Shown one piece after another: positions 1-12,524 of a stretch of 64,000 nucleotides of DNA. Position 1 is the first letter of the stretch, and each line of letters opens with the position of its first letter. Source of the DNA: Ophiobolus disseminans (lineage: Eukaryota > Ascomycota > Dothideomycetes > Pleosporales > Phaeosphaeriaceae). Made by a program: the position numbers and the translations under genes. The DNA lies in contig MU006257.1 of the NCBI GenBank assembly GCA_010093685.1, positions 25,659-89,658 on the forward strand, given 5' to 3'. Below the pieces are notes generated by a model. It was given only the letters and a program-made list of their open reading frames with translations, had not been told where the DNA came from and did no database searches.

Positions 1-300
1 CGGACCCGATACAGGGATAATATAGAGGCAAGTAGAGGCAAAGCGGCAAAGCCTAACTATAGAATAAGGTGTTTGCAACCTCGTTACACAACCTAGCTGG
101 GTACCCCTAACCTAACCCTAGCCTGTCGATCGTGCGACCCTATCCTAACCTATACCTAGCCTAAAACAACCCTACCTAAACTCTACCTATAGCCCGTGCG
201 ACCTAACCCTAGCCTTAACCTAAGATCCGTGCGACCCCTACCTAACCTATACCTAGCGGTGGGTACCCCGAACCTATTTACCAGCCTAATCTAGACTAAG
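1..300. repeat. Degenerate telomere-like / GTGCGACC satellite
   Basis: CCTAACC, CCCTAA and CCTATACC words alternate with the word GTGCGACC. The same motifs occur in reverse orientation at about 58,900-59,090, with GGTCGCACGG between TTAGG-type repeats. Fungal telomeres are usually TTAGGG arrays, so this reads as interstitial or subtelomeric satellite, not a true chromosome end. The copies are irregular and no exact unit length can be assigned. Confidence 0.6.
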
Positions 301-302
301 AT

Positions 303-947
303 TGACACACTTATTGCCTATAGCGTCTTTAAGTTCGAAGTATATAACCCTAACGTTTATAGTAGCATCTGTATCTTTAAGTTACGCATTGTTAACGAGG
401 TTAAGGGCAAGACAACTAATTAGCTCTACGAGAAATCCTAGCTAGTTATCTAGGGCTACAACGATAGCAACAAAGCCATCGTTCTTACCTAAAGCCCTAC
501 TATCTAGCGGGCAAGCTAACGCCTTATTATTGCCCTTACTCTATCCCTTATTGCTAAGGGCATAATGCTGTAGCTTCGAGATATTATCTAGGCATACACC
601 TAGTCGGATGACCCTCTCTAGCGCACTATTATCGCCGACCTCCCCGTCTAGGTTCGAGGACTGTACCTAAGCGGGACGATTATAGTCGTTATTAAGCCCC
701 TGTATAGTATTGCAGAAGCTAGAGCATATTAGTGGTTAACGTACTTTAAGCACTACACTAACAAGCTGCAAATAGAGACGTCTACGTATAACCTATGCCT
801 GCTTATATCTAGGTTAACGGTAGCAGGCGTTAGGATTGTTGGTATTCAGACAGATAACACCCTCGGACTAACTAACGCTTAGTTTGCTGCTAAGAAGAAG
901 GAATAACTCCGCTTTAACGCTAAGGAGAAAGAGATACTCACTAAGGA
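303..947 (+). pseudogene. Copia reverse-transcriptase fragment, RIP-degraded
   Basis: Read through its many TAG/TAA stops, one frame gives a Ty1/Copia RT: a segment like LRDIxQAYxQS, then KPLYxIAEA, then a QTDDTLGL-like core near 853-880. Trp and Gln codons have become TAG. The fragment ends abruptly near 947, where Gypsy RT sequence of another element starts. No LTR is visible at either side. Lineage is inferred from motif order only. Confidence 0.6.
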
Positions 948-1180
948 CCCCTTACCTAGCTTACTAGAGACGTTAGCTAGCGCTAGACACAGCAAGAGCA
1001 AGAAGCCTTTAATAAGCTTAAGGATATCTTTATTAGCGAGCCTATCCTAGCGCATTTCTATCTAGACTAGAAAATAGTAGTTAAAATAGACTCCTCTGGC
1101 TATGCTGTAGGTAGCATCCTCTCTTAGTATAATGACAAGGGAATACTTAGGCCCTACGCCTACTTTTCACGCAAGAACAA
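948..1180 (+). mobile_element. Gypsy A, left part (RT end / RNase H), interrupted
   Basis: The frame shows the RT-RNase H junction of Ty3/Gypsy elements: AFNKLKDIF, then PILAHF, SGYAVG and PYAYFSRKNN. It stops at 1180 in the middle of RNase H, and the next residues (NNPYKCNYKIYNK) resume at 12,525. The pentamer AACAA at 1176-1180 is repeated at 12,525-12,529, so Gypsy B was inserted here with a 5-bp target duplication. Family resemblance to Gypsy D (51,288-57,123) is close. Confidence 0.8.
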
Positions 1181-1361
1181 TATAATAGGCTGAGCCCTAG
1201 GTATCTAGCAGAGCCTAGTTATAGATAAGATCCATCTAACCTTGTCCTGCCTAGTGTGTAGGGAAGCGAGCTACACCGAAAACTTATCACTGCACCTCTA
1301 TAGCTCTTTATTAATTTAACTATTGTTATTAGGTACTAGCATACTTTGCGCAGCCCTTACA
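1181..1361 (+). repeat. Gypsy B 5' LTR
   Basis: 181 bp, nearly identical to 12,344-12,524. The terminal TG has become TA, consistent with C-to-T change on the opposite strand. Preceded by target duplication AACAA. Confidence 0.9.
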
Positions 1362-1376
1362 TTTTGAATTAATTAC

Positions 1377-1532
1377 CTACGGAACTACGCAAAGCCCTGC
1401 AAGCAGTTATAGGCCTACAGAATTACGCAAAGCCCTGCAAGTAGTTGTAGGCCCACGGAATTACGCAAAGCCCTGCAAGCAGTTATAGGCCTACGGAATT
1501 ACGCAAAGCCCTGCAAGCAGTTGTAGGCCTAC
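1377..1532 (+). repeat. 38-bp tandem repeats in Gypsy B leader, left half
   Basis: Four 38-bp units of the form CTACGGAATTACGCAAAGCC plus CTGCAAGCAGTTATAGGC. Another four lie at 7302-7452; the two halves were one array before the Copia insertion. Confidence 0.9.
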
Positions 1533-1722
1533 TGTTAGATATTAGGGGTGCTGTAAGGCTACTAACACTAAAAGAAACAGAAGGGGCTAGCACAAGCGCC
1601 TTGGCACACTAGTACTAGATCTAACACCTAGCTAAACTCCGCACTTAACCGGAGAACAACAGAACATTATTATTAATTTATCTTATCTATTATTAGGTTT
1701 CAATACCTTATTAAATCTAACA
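1533..1722 (+). repeat. Copia C 5' LTR
   Basis: 190 bp, matches 7111-7300 with a few transitions. Ends TGTTAG / CTAACA are inverted, as expected for LTR termini. Confidence 0.92.
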
Positions 1723-2473
1723 ATTAAGAGTCTCACTGCCTTTACTAAAGCTACTACTAAAGCTACCTACTAAGGCTACCTAACAAAAGCTATTTAACAA
1801 CTACACTATATCGCTTATTAACTAACGCGATGCAACTGTTATCCTTAGCAACTAGTATAACTAGACTACCTAGCTTACTTAAGTTAAAGCGCGCTGCGCT
1901 GCCTATAACATCTAGGACAATATAAAGAAAGAAGAACTAGTCCTATTCCTAATCAAGCCAGTTATGCTAGACCTGCCTAAACTATCCTAGTACAGTGCTG
2001 CAGCTAGAATCGAGAAGGCAACACGCCTATCTATACTATTAATCTAAGGCTAGAAAGCCTACAAGAAGGATATAGACTACTATAAGACTCTTACTAAGAG
2101 ATATAAGCTTAATCTCTACTAATATAATACTTAACAGAAGAGTATTTAGCATGTCACCTAGCTAATCCAATTAATAGTTGCGCTCTATCTCTAACGCACA
2201 TGCTGCCTACTAGAACAGTCACTACGCTAGTAGCTTGCTAACCTTAAGCTCACTACTAGGGTTAATAATCGCCTTAAAAAGAAACGCACACGCGAACGCT
2301 ACTACACCGCCCTTAAGCCTATGCGCAATACACACAATTAGGATACATAGCTAGTAGAATATAATAAAGCATTATTAGATGCAATAGTGCATAGAGTATC
2401 TAAGGTATATAATATTAACAATATTACTAAAGACTTCCTGCAGGCTGTAAACAAGGCAGCACCTATAGTACTA

Positions 2474-2933
2474 GTTCGAAAGTTTTAAACCGCTTATGGT
2501 TTTCCCTATACAAACGCTAACAAAATGTGTACTTTTTAACATAATACTAACTCTTTTTCTATATATTAGACTAACTAAATATTTGAATCTAAGAAACTTA
2601 AATGGGCTTAGAGTAGTAATAAATAAATAATGTTTAAAAATAATGTTTGTGCATAAAGTAGCGTAGTTTTAAAGAAGAAAAGGTTTATTTATTCGCTTAG
2701 AATTTCACGTTCTTATATTAATTAGGCGAATTTTAGAACTCTCTAACTTTACGTCTTCTTCATTTATACTACTCTAAATTTATTCTTACAGAATTTTTTT
2801 CTGCGGTTTAATATTTCGATTTTTATACTATATCTAAGTTTAAAAAGAATCTATCTATCTATTGTTAAGTTATTAAGATGTAAAGTATTGCTTTTTTAGT
2901 GGGGAAGCCGTTAGGGTTTAAAACTTTTGAAAC
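2474..2933. mobile_element. AT-rich MITE-like insert with inverted ends
   Basis: The left end (TTCGAAAGTTTTAAACC, from about 2475) is nearly the reverse complement of the right end (GGTTTAAAACTTTTGAAAC, to 2933), and the inner parts (TTATGGTTTTCCC / GGGGAAGCCG) continue the match. The roughly 460-bp interior is much more AT-rich than the surrounding gag and non-coding. No clean target duplication could be seen, so exact ends are uncertain. Confidence 0.5.
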
Positions 2934-5623
2934 GTGACTGTATATAGGCTGCAACCTTCTAAGATACTAGAAGGTTTAATTCTCTTATAACAAGAAAGAA
3001 GATAATAAAACGCTTCTAGGAATACATAAGCCTAAATTATCCGCTGAAACTAGTGAATAAAAAGCAGGCATTTATTGCTGTAGCTAATAACTCCTTATTT
3101 CTCGCTAATAGTGGTGCAACTACCTAGGATAGCTAGAAGGACGCTTCTAAAGCTATGGAAAACAGCGCGCTATCTAAACACAGGGAAAGAAACTCTAGTA
3201 GAAAGAGAAAGAGCAATTAATCCTACTCTTAATCTAGCAAAAGACCTGCTAGTAACAAGGCATCTTTAGGTAAGAAGTGCCTAGCATGTAACTAAGTCCA
3301 TAACATTAAGAATTGCTAGTATATTAATAATAACCAAGCACCTAAATAGTAGAAGCTAAACTCTACTATGCGCACTCTTGTAGAATACAAGCGCAATCAC
3401 AACACTATTCTTTAAGGAGTATTAAGAAGCAAGAGCAGATTGAAGTCTTAAACTCTATACATTAAGAGATTAGATTCCTAGACACTAATTATCTAGGATA
3501 TCTCTAATGACAATCAACAATAACTAGAAGGTTAGCAAATCACCGCAATTACTAAGGCCTTATTCTAAGTTAGTGGCAATCAAGGTTACCCTTTAAAACA
3601 CTTCTTTATTCTAGACTTAGGCTTAACCTGCTACATTACTAATAACCTAGAGCGCACCTATAACAACAAACTATGTACACCTAGCGACTTTATATAGGTA
3701 GGCAACTCTTAACTCTAGATTACAGGGTATAGTTCACTAGACCTATTCCTAACTAATTAGAGCAGAATAACTAAGCTTATCCTTCATAATGTTGCTATCT
3801 ATCTAGATATCCTATGCAACCTAGTATTATTCCGCCTTCTTAGGCAGCTAGGCATATAGTAGGAAACTAAGCATGAACCCACTACACTTAGGAGACTAGA
3901 TAGATCTATTCTAGAAAGGCTCACTAAGCTTTATAGCTAATAGGTGTTAGAACACTACTTAACTATTAACTCGGTCTTCTACACAACAAACTTAAGAACA
4001 CTAAGAGCATTATAAAGATCCTTAGCTATCACCTAGCATAAGCGCTTAGGCTATCTAGGCCTAGCAGCTATTAAGCACCTTGTTTAGTAAGCTAAGGGGG
4101 TGCGCATTAAAGGCATCACTACAGTTAAGTGCAACTTATGTAGCAAAGCTAAAGCTAAGCGCTAAATACGCCGCACACTACGCAACAATAACCTAGAACT
4201 AGGAGAAAGACTAGCTATTAACTTCTACTCCTATAAGGAGCAGAGAATTACTAAGAAGAAGAGTTAAATACTTATTACCTGCAGGTTCTCTAGACTCCAA
4301 TAGGACATGTACTTTACGGACAACAGAACTGCTAACTCTATTATTAACAAACTTAGGATCTTCTTTACCTTTCTTAGGATCTATTTCAACATCACTATTA
4401 AGATTATTAAAGCAGACAATAAGATTACTACTGTTAAACTACAAGTTTAGCGCTAGCTTAACTCTAAAGGGATTATCATTGAGCCTTTAGCTCCTAATAC
4501 TTAAGCCTAGAATAGAGGTGCTAAACGCTTAGAGGGTGTAAACAAGGAGAAGGCACGCGCTATAAGATTAGATACTAACCTCTCCTAGGAACTGTAGCCT
4601 GAAATTACTAGAGCAGTAGTTTACCTCTACAACAGAACGCTAAATTACACTAACAACTAGAAGACACTATATAAGACCTTCTTTACTAGGATTGCTTTCT
4701 CTAATAGAATTGTTACTAAACTCTGCAAACTAAACCTTACTTATCTTAAAGCATATAGATGCAAGTCCTTTGCAATGACTAATAATACTCACAGAGGGAA
4801 ATTACGCCTCTAACGCCTAGACCTAAAGGCTTAGGTTAGCTACCTAGTTAGATACAGATTATCTAACATCTATCGCATCTAGATACTATCTATAGCTAAG
4901 GTTATTAGCACACGTGATGTTGTGTTTAATAAGCACTTAGTATTTAATAGCAAAACTAAGAACCTAATAGACAACCATATACACAGCACACTAGAAGAGA
5001 TTACAACCTATATTAAGACTATAGAGCTTCTAACACTATAAACTAATCTAGAGGTTAAATTATTCTTTAAAGATAACACTACTAAAGACTCAACAGCTTA
5101 AGAAGAGACTAATCTACCTAGCTATTACTAAGAGAGGAAAATCATAGGGAGAAAGATTATAGGCATATACCTAACACCTCCACTATTACTACTACTACCT
5201 GCTGTATTGCTAGCTATATTGTTAACCCTAAGCAAGGCAATAGGATTAACGCAGTTATGCTTATCTAAGACTATTCTATAGGCGGCTGCCTTTATAGCAG
5301 GAACTTAGGCTGGACATGTTAGCCAACATAAAGGAGAAGTGGTTAATAAGGCTAAGGTAAAGAGTCTGCTTGCCTTAGGCATTAAGCTACACTGTAGTTA
5401 GCTCCTACCTCTACTAACTTATAAGACTAAGCTTAAAGAACACCTAATAGGAGAGCTGTTTAAAGAAGCAGAACGCGACTATTTAGTAAGCCATTAAAAG
5501 ATAGAATTATAGAGAGAAGTATCCTATGCCTTAATTAGACTAACAGGTCACTAGGTCCTAGACTGCATGTAGGTATACACCTATAAGTTTAACAAGGATT
5601 ATTAATTTATTAAGTGCAAGGCG

Positions 5624-5818
5624 NNNNNNNNNNNNNNNNNNNNNNNNNNNNNNNNNNNNNNNNNNNNNNNNNNNNNNNNNNNNNNNNNNNNNNNNNNNNN
5701 NNNNNNNNNNNNNNNNNNNNNNNNNNNNNNNNNNNNNNNNNNNNNNNNNNNNNNNNNNNNNNNNNNNNNNNNNNNNNNNNNNNNNNNNNNNNNNNNNNNN
5801 NNNNNNNNNNNNNNNNNN
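5624..5818. other. Assembly gap (195 N)
   Basis: A run of N within the Copia C RT region. The missing part would be the N-terminal side of RT. Confidence 1.
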
Positions 5819-7110
5819 CATTTGTTTATGCTACTATAGATAGGGAAATCTACATAAGGATGCCTAAAGGATACTAGAAGATAGGTATTATTCTTAAGGT
5901 TTAGAAGGCCTTGTATAGATTGCGCCTCTTACCTATACTCTAGCAGAAGGAGTTTATAACAACCCTTAAAGACCTTAGCTTTACACGCGTCCCTTACAAG
6001 CCTTGCTGCATAATTAAGAATAGTATTATTATCTTCTTTTATGTAGATGACATTATCCTAGCCTATGCTAAACACAAGACTAAGAAAGCACAACAAGCTA
6101 TCTAACTCCTACAGGACAAGTATACTATAACTAGAGGAGAAGATCTCTAGTGGTTCCTAGAAGTAGAGGTAATTAGAGATAGAATAGAAGAACTTATCTA
6201 TCTCTTACAAGCTACTTATGTAGACAAAATCTACAGGCTAGTAGATAAGCATGAGCTACGCTATAATACACCTATAAGTTCTATTAAACTTAAGCTCTTA
6301 AACTCACTGTTAACACCTGCTAAGATTAATAGATACTAACGCAAAATTAGGTCACTACTCTTTGCTGCAGTCACTACTAGACTAGACATTGCTTTTGCTA
6401 CCTTACGCTTAGCACGCTTCCTCTTAAACCCCTTCTAAGAGCATTACGATGCCGCAGACTGCGTTCTTCTATACCTATTAGACACAAGGTAGCTAGCACT
6501 TTAGCTTAGAGAAGGAGTTACTCTTTAAGTAGCTAGTAATGCATCATTTGCAGACAACACATAAGACAGGAAAAGCTCTTAAGGCTATGTAATTAAGCTC
6601 TTTAATAGCCTTATTGCCTAGAGAGCTAGCAAGCAAGACACTATCACTACATCTACCACTAAGGCAGAACTCCTAGCCCTATTCTAAGTAGCTAAGGAAG
6701 CTCTCTTTACATCACGCCTACTTAAAGAGCTCTAATTCTAGCTTCTATCTAACACAATCACAATTTATTGCGATAACATGCAGACTATTAGACTAGTTAC
6801 AAAAGAGATATTAAAGCTTTAAATAAAGCTTAGGTATGTAGACATCTATAACTACTAGATAAGATAGGAGGTTGCAAGTGGAAAGATTACTATAGAATAT
6901 ATTTAATTATCGGAAATAATAGCGGATAGCTTCACTAAGGTGTTGCTAGGCAACAAGTGGCTAAACTTCCTTTATTAAGTTAGATTAGTTAAGGTATCAC
7001 TACACAAGGTAACTAAGGAGGCACTATTAGAAGAACTTTAAGCAAAACTTAAGAACCTTAACATTACCTAAAGTTACTAGCTTGCAAAATACATCTAAGC
7101 TAAGAGGGTG

Positions 7111-7300
7111 TGTTAGATATTAGGGGTGCTGTAAGGCTACTAACACTAAAAGAAACAGGAGGGGCCGGCACAAGCGCCTTAGCACACTAGTACTAGATCT
7201 AATACCTAGTTAAACTCCGCACTTAACTAGAGAACAACAGAACATTATCATTAATTCATCCTATCTATTATTAGGTTTTAATACCTTATTAAATCTAACA
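7111..7300 (+). repeat. Copia C 3' LTR
   Basis: 190 bp, partner of 1533-1722. Followed directly by target duplication CCTAT. Confidence 0.92.
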
Positions 7301-7301
7301 C

Positions 7302-7452
7302 CTATAGAATCACGCAAAGCCCTGTAAGCAGTTGTAGGCCACGGAATCACGTAAAGCCCTGCAAGCAGTTATAGGCCTATAGAATTACGCAAAGCCCTGC
7401 AAGTAGTTGTAGGCCTACGGAATTACGCAAAGCCCTGCAAGCAGTTATAGGC
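7302..7452 (+). repeat. 38-bp tandem repeats in Gypsy B leader, right half
   Basis: Four further units (one 37 bp) of the array at 1377-1532, continuing in register after the Copia insertion. Confidence 0.88.
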
Positions 7453-7479
7453 TACAGAACTACACTAGGCCCTAGAGCA

Positions 7480-10400
7480 CTAGGCTACTATAGATTAAGA
7501 CATAGACATAAGATATGAGCCCGAAAGCTCTAGGAGAAGGAATAAGAACATTAGAGAGCTATAGTTTCCAGCACTACCTATTAATAGACCTCCTGCTTAG
7601 GTTGCCTAGCTTCTCTAAGCTATGCATAACGTTTAACTACTGCTCTCTTAGGACAGTATTGGCTTAAACAAGAAGCCACGCTTTCTAGACCTAGAAACCT
7701 TTAATAGGGACCGCAAGCTATATCCTACCTTTCGTTACAAGGCTAGGTCTAAGCTATTTAATAATGCTAGATACTTTGACACGGAGCAGTTGAAGATCTC
7801 TTATGTCTTTTAGAGACTTACTAGACAGGCTGCACGCATCCTACTTCTATAGATAGAAAGAAATTCTTATAGCACTATAGAGGAAATGTAGAGCTTTATA
7901 GATAGCCGATTCAAAGATCCCTATGCAGAAGAGAGAGCTATAGATAGGCTTAATAGTGCAAGGCAAGGATAGAGATCAGTAAGGGAGTACTAACAGAAAT
8001 TTAAGGAGCTGCTCTTAATTACTAGGATTAAGCTGCCTAACCTGCAGAAGAAGAGCCTATTTACCCGTAGACTAAGCTTAGAGTTGCAGAGGAACATAGT
8101 TAGGCTTAACAGAGATATTAGTTTTAAGGCACTTATAGACTAGGCAATCCTTATGTCTAACAACCTCTACCGCATCTCCCTAGCTTCTAAAGAATAGACT
8201 TCTACAACTAGCATATAGCGCCGTTCTGCTACTCTACCTTAGCAAGCTAGATCTATTACTCTAGATACTATAGACTAGCAATATACATTTTCTTACTAGA
8301 AAACAACTTCTCAGAAACGAGCTAAGTGGGTAGACACTAAAGAGCTTCAGCACCGCAAGAAGAACCGCCTTTGCTTCCGCTATAGAGCTAGCAGCTACAT
8401 TATCTCTATATGCCCTTATTAGCCTGCACGTCGCCTACATAGCATTACAGTAGCTAATGTTACTGCTACAACTAATATTCTACCTTAGCTAGAAGAGGAG
8501 GATAAGAACACTGCTACTAGCATAGCGGGAAACGAGTAGCTCCTGTTAGTAGTTACAGAAAGGAGCTAAATGTAAGTTAGCAGGTATTTGCTAGGGAATA
8601 GGAAGGATTTAAGAGAGCAAAACACATGAATAGGAAAGCAATAAGCATACACACACTAGTTAATTATAATACCTTTACTTCTACTATAATTAATTGCGGC
8701 TGCTTAGCTAATGCTTTTGTCTCCCTATTCTTAGTTAAGAGAGCTAGCTTACGGTGCATTGATATTACACTACGTACATTAGTTAGAGTTGCTAGTAAAG
8801 GCACTATCTACTAGGTTGCTAAGTACTATATTAATATTAAAGAATTTAAGGATAAAGAATAGGCATATGTTGCTAGAGATAGACTAGGATTTAACATGCT
8901 ACTTAGAGAACCTTAGATAGACCGCCTCTAGGTTACTATTGCACTAGCAAAACGTTCACTCTATATCTATACTACCTGCTAGCGCATTCGCTTGCATAGC
9001 AAAGAAGAAGAGCCTGTACTAGTCCTAGCAAACTACTAACTACTTGCTAAGATTAGTGCTGCTGCTTATGCACTCTACATTGCTAAGGCTAAGAAACAGA
9101 ATAGCACTATAGTCTTCTTAGCCTCACTAGCTGACATTAAGAAGGCTCTTGCACCTAAGTCTACTCTAGATGTTAAGACACTATTACTAGAACAGTATAA
9201 GCACTATAGTTAGATCTTTGCCCCTAAGACTACTTCTAAGCTGCTACTACTACGCGGACCTAGCATTAATCACTAGATTAATCTAGTTAAGGATACTAAT
9301 AGACAAGAGCCTAAAGTGCTATAGGGACCACTATACAATATAAGCAAGGGAGAGCTACTAGTGCTTAGGAAGGAACTAACTTCCTTAATAGACAAAGGCT
9401 AGATACGCACTAGCAGCTTAGCTGCTGCTGCACTAGTCTTATTTATAAAGAAGCTAGGAGGAGGCTTACGCTTTTGTGTAGACTACCGCGCTCTTAATGC
9501 TATTACTAGAAAGAACCAGTACCTATTACCCCTAATCTAGGAGACATTAAACAATCTCACTAAGGCTAAGTAGTTTACTAAGCTTAACGTCTCTACTGCC
9601 TTCTACAAGATACATATTAATAAAGGCAATAAATAGAAGACTGCTTTCCGCACGCGCTTTAGTCTCTATAAATAGATAGTCACTCCCTTTAGGATAGCAA
9701 ATGCTCCTAGCACATTTTAGAGATACATTAACTAGGTACTTCGCAAGTATATTAACATCTTTTGCTTAGCCTACCTTAATAATATACTTATCTATACTAA
9801 TAGATTACAGAAAGAACACTAGCATTATGTAAACTAAGTTCTAGATGCCCTAGAAAAGGCTAGCCTACCTCTAGACATTAAGAAGTGTAAATTTAAAGTT
9901 AAGTCTACTAAGTACTTAGGCTTTATTATTAAAGCTAGTAAAGGTATTAGTATAGATTCTAAGAAGGTCAAAGCTATTCAAGAATAGAAAGCACCTAAGA
10001 CAGTTAAAGGAGTGAGAAGCTTCTTAGGCTTTGCCAACTTCTACCGGCAGTTTATTAAAGGTTTTAGCAGCCTAGTTGCCCCTCTTACACAGCTCACTAG
10101 CAATGTTACCTTTCGCTGGACATCTAAGGAATAGGGTGCTTTTAACAAGCTTAAGGAAATCTTTGTTAGTAACCCTGCACTAGCATAGTTTAACTAGAAT
10201 AGAGAGACAGTCTTAGAGACTAATGCTTCTAGCTATGCTACTACTAGATGTCTTTCCTAGTATAATAATTAAGGGCGTCTACATCCTGTTGCATATTTCT
10301 CTAAGAAGATAAATATTTATAAGGCTAACTATAAAATTTATAACAAGGAGCTACTAGTAGTAGTTCAATGCCTTTAGGAATAGAATGCTAAACTAAGATT

Positions 10401-12300
10401 AGTAGCTAAGTTTAAGGTCATCACAGATCACAAGAACTTAGAATACTTTACTAAACTAAGAATGCTTAATAAGAGGTAGATAAGATAGTTACTCCTTCTT
10501 AGAAGATACAACATAGAGATTATCTACTGCCCTAGTAAGGAGAATGTTAGAGCAGATGCACTCTGCAGAAGAGAACAAGACATACCTAAGGATATATCTA
10601 ATAAACGCCTTTAACACTAGTACATGCAGCTACTAAAGCCTGCTACTAGAGACAAATAGGATAAGAAAGAGCAGGATACTATTATCACCTTCACTTCTGT
10701 TCTGTCTTCTAAAACTATATCTAAAGAACTAGAAGAAGAAAAGAAACTACCTAGATTATATTTAAGCCTTAAAGACCTTTAGGTACATGCTGTAGAACAT
10801 GACAGCTAGTACTAGGAAGCTAAACAAGCGGTGCTCAATAGAAATCGACGCTTCCCACTAGACCTCTATCTTAAGGTATTAATTGCAGATTGCTACGTAG
10901 ACACTAACTTCTGCTTAATGTACTAAGACCGCAAATAGGTTCCTAACTCTAAACTACTTAGGACTAGGCTTATTAATAGAATGCACTCTCCTGCTGTAGC
11001 AGGACATCCTAGACGTCTTATTACCTACTAAGCTATAGCCCGTGACTACTTCTAGACAGGAATCTCTAATAATATTAGACGTTTTATCCGGAACTGCGCT
11101 GTTTGTAGAAGGACTAAGCCCTAGAGAGACGGTCTCTATAGCTTCTTAAAGCCTCTCCCTATCCTAGAGAGAATCTAGAAGGAGATATCTATAGATTTCA
11201 TCACTAGCCTTCCTGAAAGTAATAGTTGTACTAATATAATAGTAGTTACTAACCGCCTTAGCAAAGATATTGTGCTAGTAGCCTTGCTAAACGTTAAGAC
11301 TAAGACTGTAGCATAGACCTTTATTAAGCATATTATTGCCTATTACTAGCTTCTAGATGCTATTGTGTTAGACTAGGGAAGCTAGTTTATAAGTAGGCTC
11401 TAGAAGCGCCTATATAAAGTGCTGGGTATTACTAGGCGCCTATTCACTGCCTTCTATCCCTAAACTAATAGTGCTACTAAGAGAATAAATAGTACTATTA
11501 AGGCTTACTTAAGAGCCTATGTGAACTAGGATTAGAAAAACTAGGCATACCTTCTAGGAATAGCTATAATAGCTATTAGGGGGAGAGAAGCAATATCCAC
11601 TAAAGTTAGCCTCTTCTTTCTTCAGCATAGATACTATGTTAACCCGCTTCAACTAGAGGCACCACTACGCAGTAGCTAGAACTACTTAGCAAGTGAATAA
11701 GCTAGGAAGAAGGTTGCTAATGCTATAATCAAGAAGTTTAAGCAGGTCTTTAATCTAGTATAAGCATCTATAGCAGAAGCACAGCAAGAGCAGGAACGTC
11801 AAGCTAACAAGTACTAGAAAGAGCCTAAGCAACTGCGTGTTAGTGATAAAGTCTAGCTCTTACTAGGCAAGCACTTTAAGACAAAGCGCGCTTGCAAAAA
11901 GCTAGACTAGAAGAACGCAAAGTACACTGTCCTTAAGGTAATTAGCACTCATAATGTCCGCTTAAACACTCTACTAGGACCTTACAATGTCTTTTACATA
12001 GACTAACTAAGGCTAGTAGCCTCTAACCCTTTTCTAAGTTAGCTAAATAATAATGTCTAACCTAAGTTACTAGTTATTAATAAGGAAGAAGAATATTATG
12101 TTAAAGCTATTATAGGAGAGAAAAGAAGGCGGAGAGGACGAGGTTATAAGTTGTTGTATAAGGTTAAGTAGACTAGTTATGCTTAAACTACATAGGAACT
12201 AGCAATCAATCTTAAGGACAACACTGCCTTACAATGCTAGCTAGACCTTATAGCACTATTCTAGAATAAAGAAGGCTACCTACCTAAGGAGTTTCGATTA
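7480..12300 (+). pseudogene. Gypsy B gag-pol with chromodomain-like C-terminus, RIP-killed
   Basis: Through frequent TAG/TAA stops the domains read: gag (about 7500-8570) with a damaged CCHC knuckle near 8370-8420; retropepsin near 8680-8720 with the active-site Asp now Asn (IINCGC); RT 9350-10,000 with LGGGLRFCVDYRALN, and the catalytic YxDD changed to YLNN; RNase H to about 10,570; integrase with an HH-CC zinc finger then a DD35E-type core, about 10,930-11,650; and near 12,090-12,290 a chromodomain-like block (RRRGRGYKLLYKVK then LKDNTALQC). RT before integrase and the chromodomain place it among chromoviruses. Loss of both catalytic Asp pairs shows it is dead. Confidence 0.88.
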
Positions 12301-12343
12301 TCCTAAGGCCTATTTAAAGTCCTATAGGCTAGGAGGGGGGTAT

Positions 12344-12524
12344 TGTAATAGGCTAAGCCCTAGGTATCTAGCGGAGCCTAGTTATAGATAAGATCCATCT
12401 AACCTTGTCCTGCCTAGTGTGTGGGGAAGCGAGCCACACCGAAAACTTATCACTGCACCTCTATAGCTCTTTATTAATTTAACTATTGTTATCAGGTACT
12501 AGCATACTTTGCGCAGCCCTTACA
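12344..12524 (+). repeat. Gypsy B 3' LTR
   Basis: 181 bp beginning TGTAATAGG and ending CCCTTACA, followed by the target duplication AACAA at 12,525-12,529. Confidence 0.9.

Larger units (their letters stand above)
1870..7095 (+). pseudogene. Copia C gag-pol remnant
   Basis: Reading through stops, the order is gag; a CCHC knuckle (CxxCxxxHxxxxC) near 3280-3320; GAG-pre-integrase and integrase at about 3950-4950; then RT with YVDD at about 6039-6050 (FYVDDIILAY) and RNase H near 6600-6950 (QDTITTSTTKAELLAL). This integrase-before-RT order defines Ty1/Copia. Stops are mainly TAG and TAA at former Trp and Gln codons, so no functional polyprotein is possible. The MITE-like insert at 2474-2933 and the N gap at 5624-5818 interrupt the frame further. 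Confidence 0.85.
1533..7300 (+). mobile_element. Copia element C, full length, RIP-killed
   Basis: Two 190-bp LTRs (1533-1722, 7111-7300) begin TGTTAGAT and end ATCTAACA. Target duplication is CCTAC at 1528-1532 versus CCTAT at 7301-7305, differing by one transition. It sits inside the 38-bp repeat array of Gypsy B, so it is younger than Gypsy B. A solo LTR of the same family lies at 14,398-14,591 on the minus strand. An assembly gap (195 N) falls within the pol region. Confidence 0.92.
1181..12524 (+). mobile_element. Gypsy B: full-length chromovirus inserted in Gypsy A
   Basis: It is bounded by two 181-bp LTRs (1181-1361 and 12,344-12,524) that begin TGTAATAGG (TA in the left copy) and end CCCTTACA, flanked by AACAA on both sides. 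Internal order is leader with 38-bp repeats, gag, protease, RT, RNase H, integrase, chromodomain-like tail. A Copia element of 5.77 kb (1533-7300) lies in the leader, so net length is about 5.6 kb. All reading frames are broken by RIP-type stops. Confidence 0.9.
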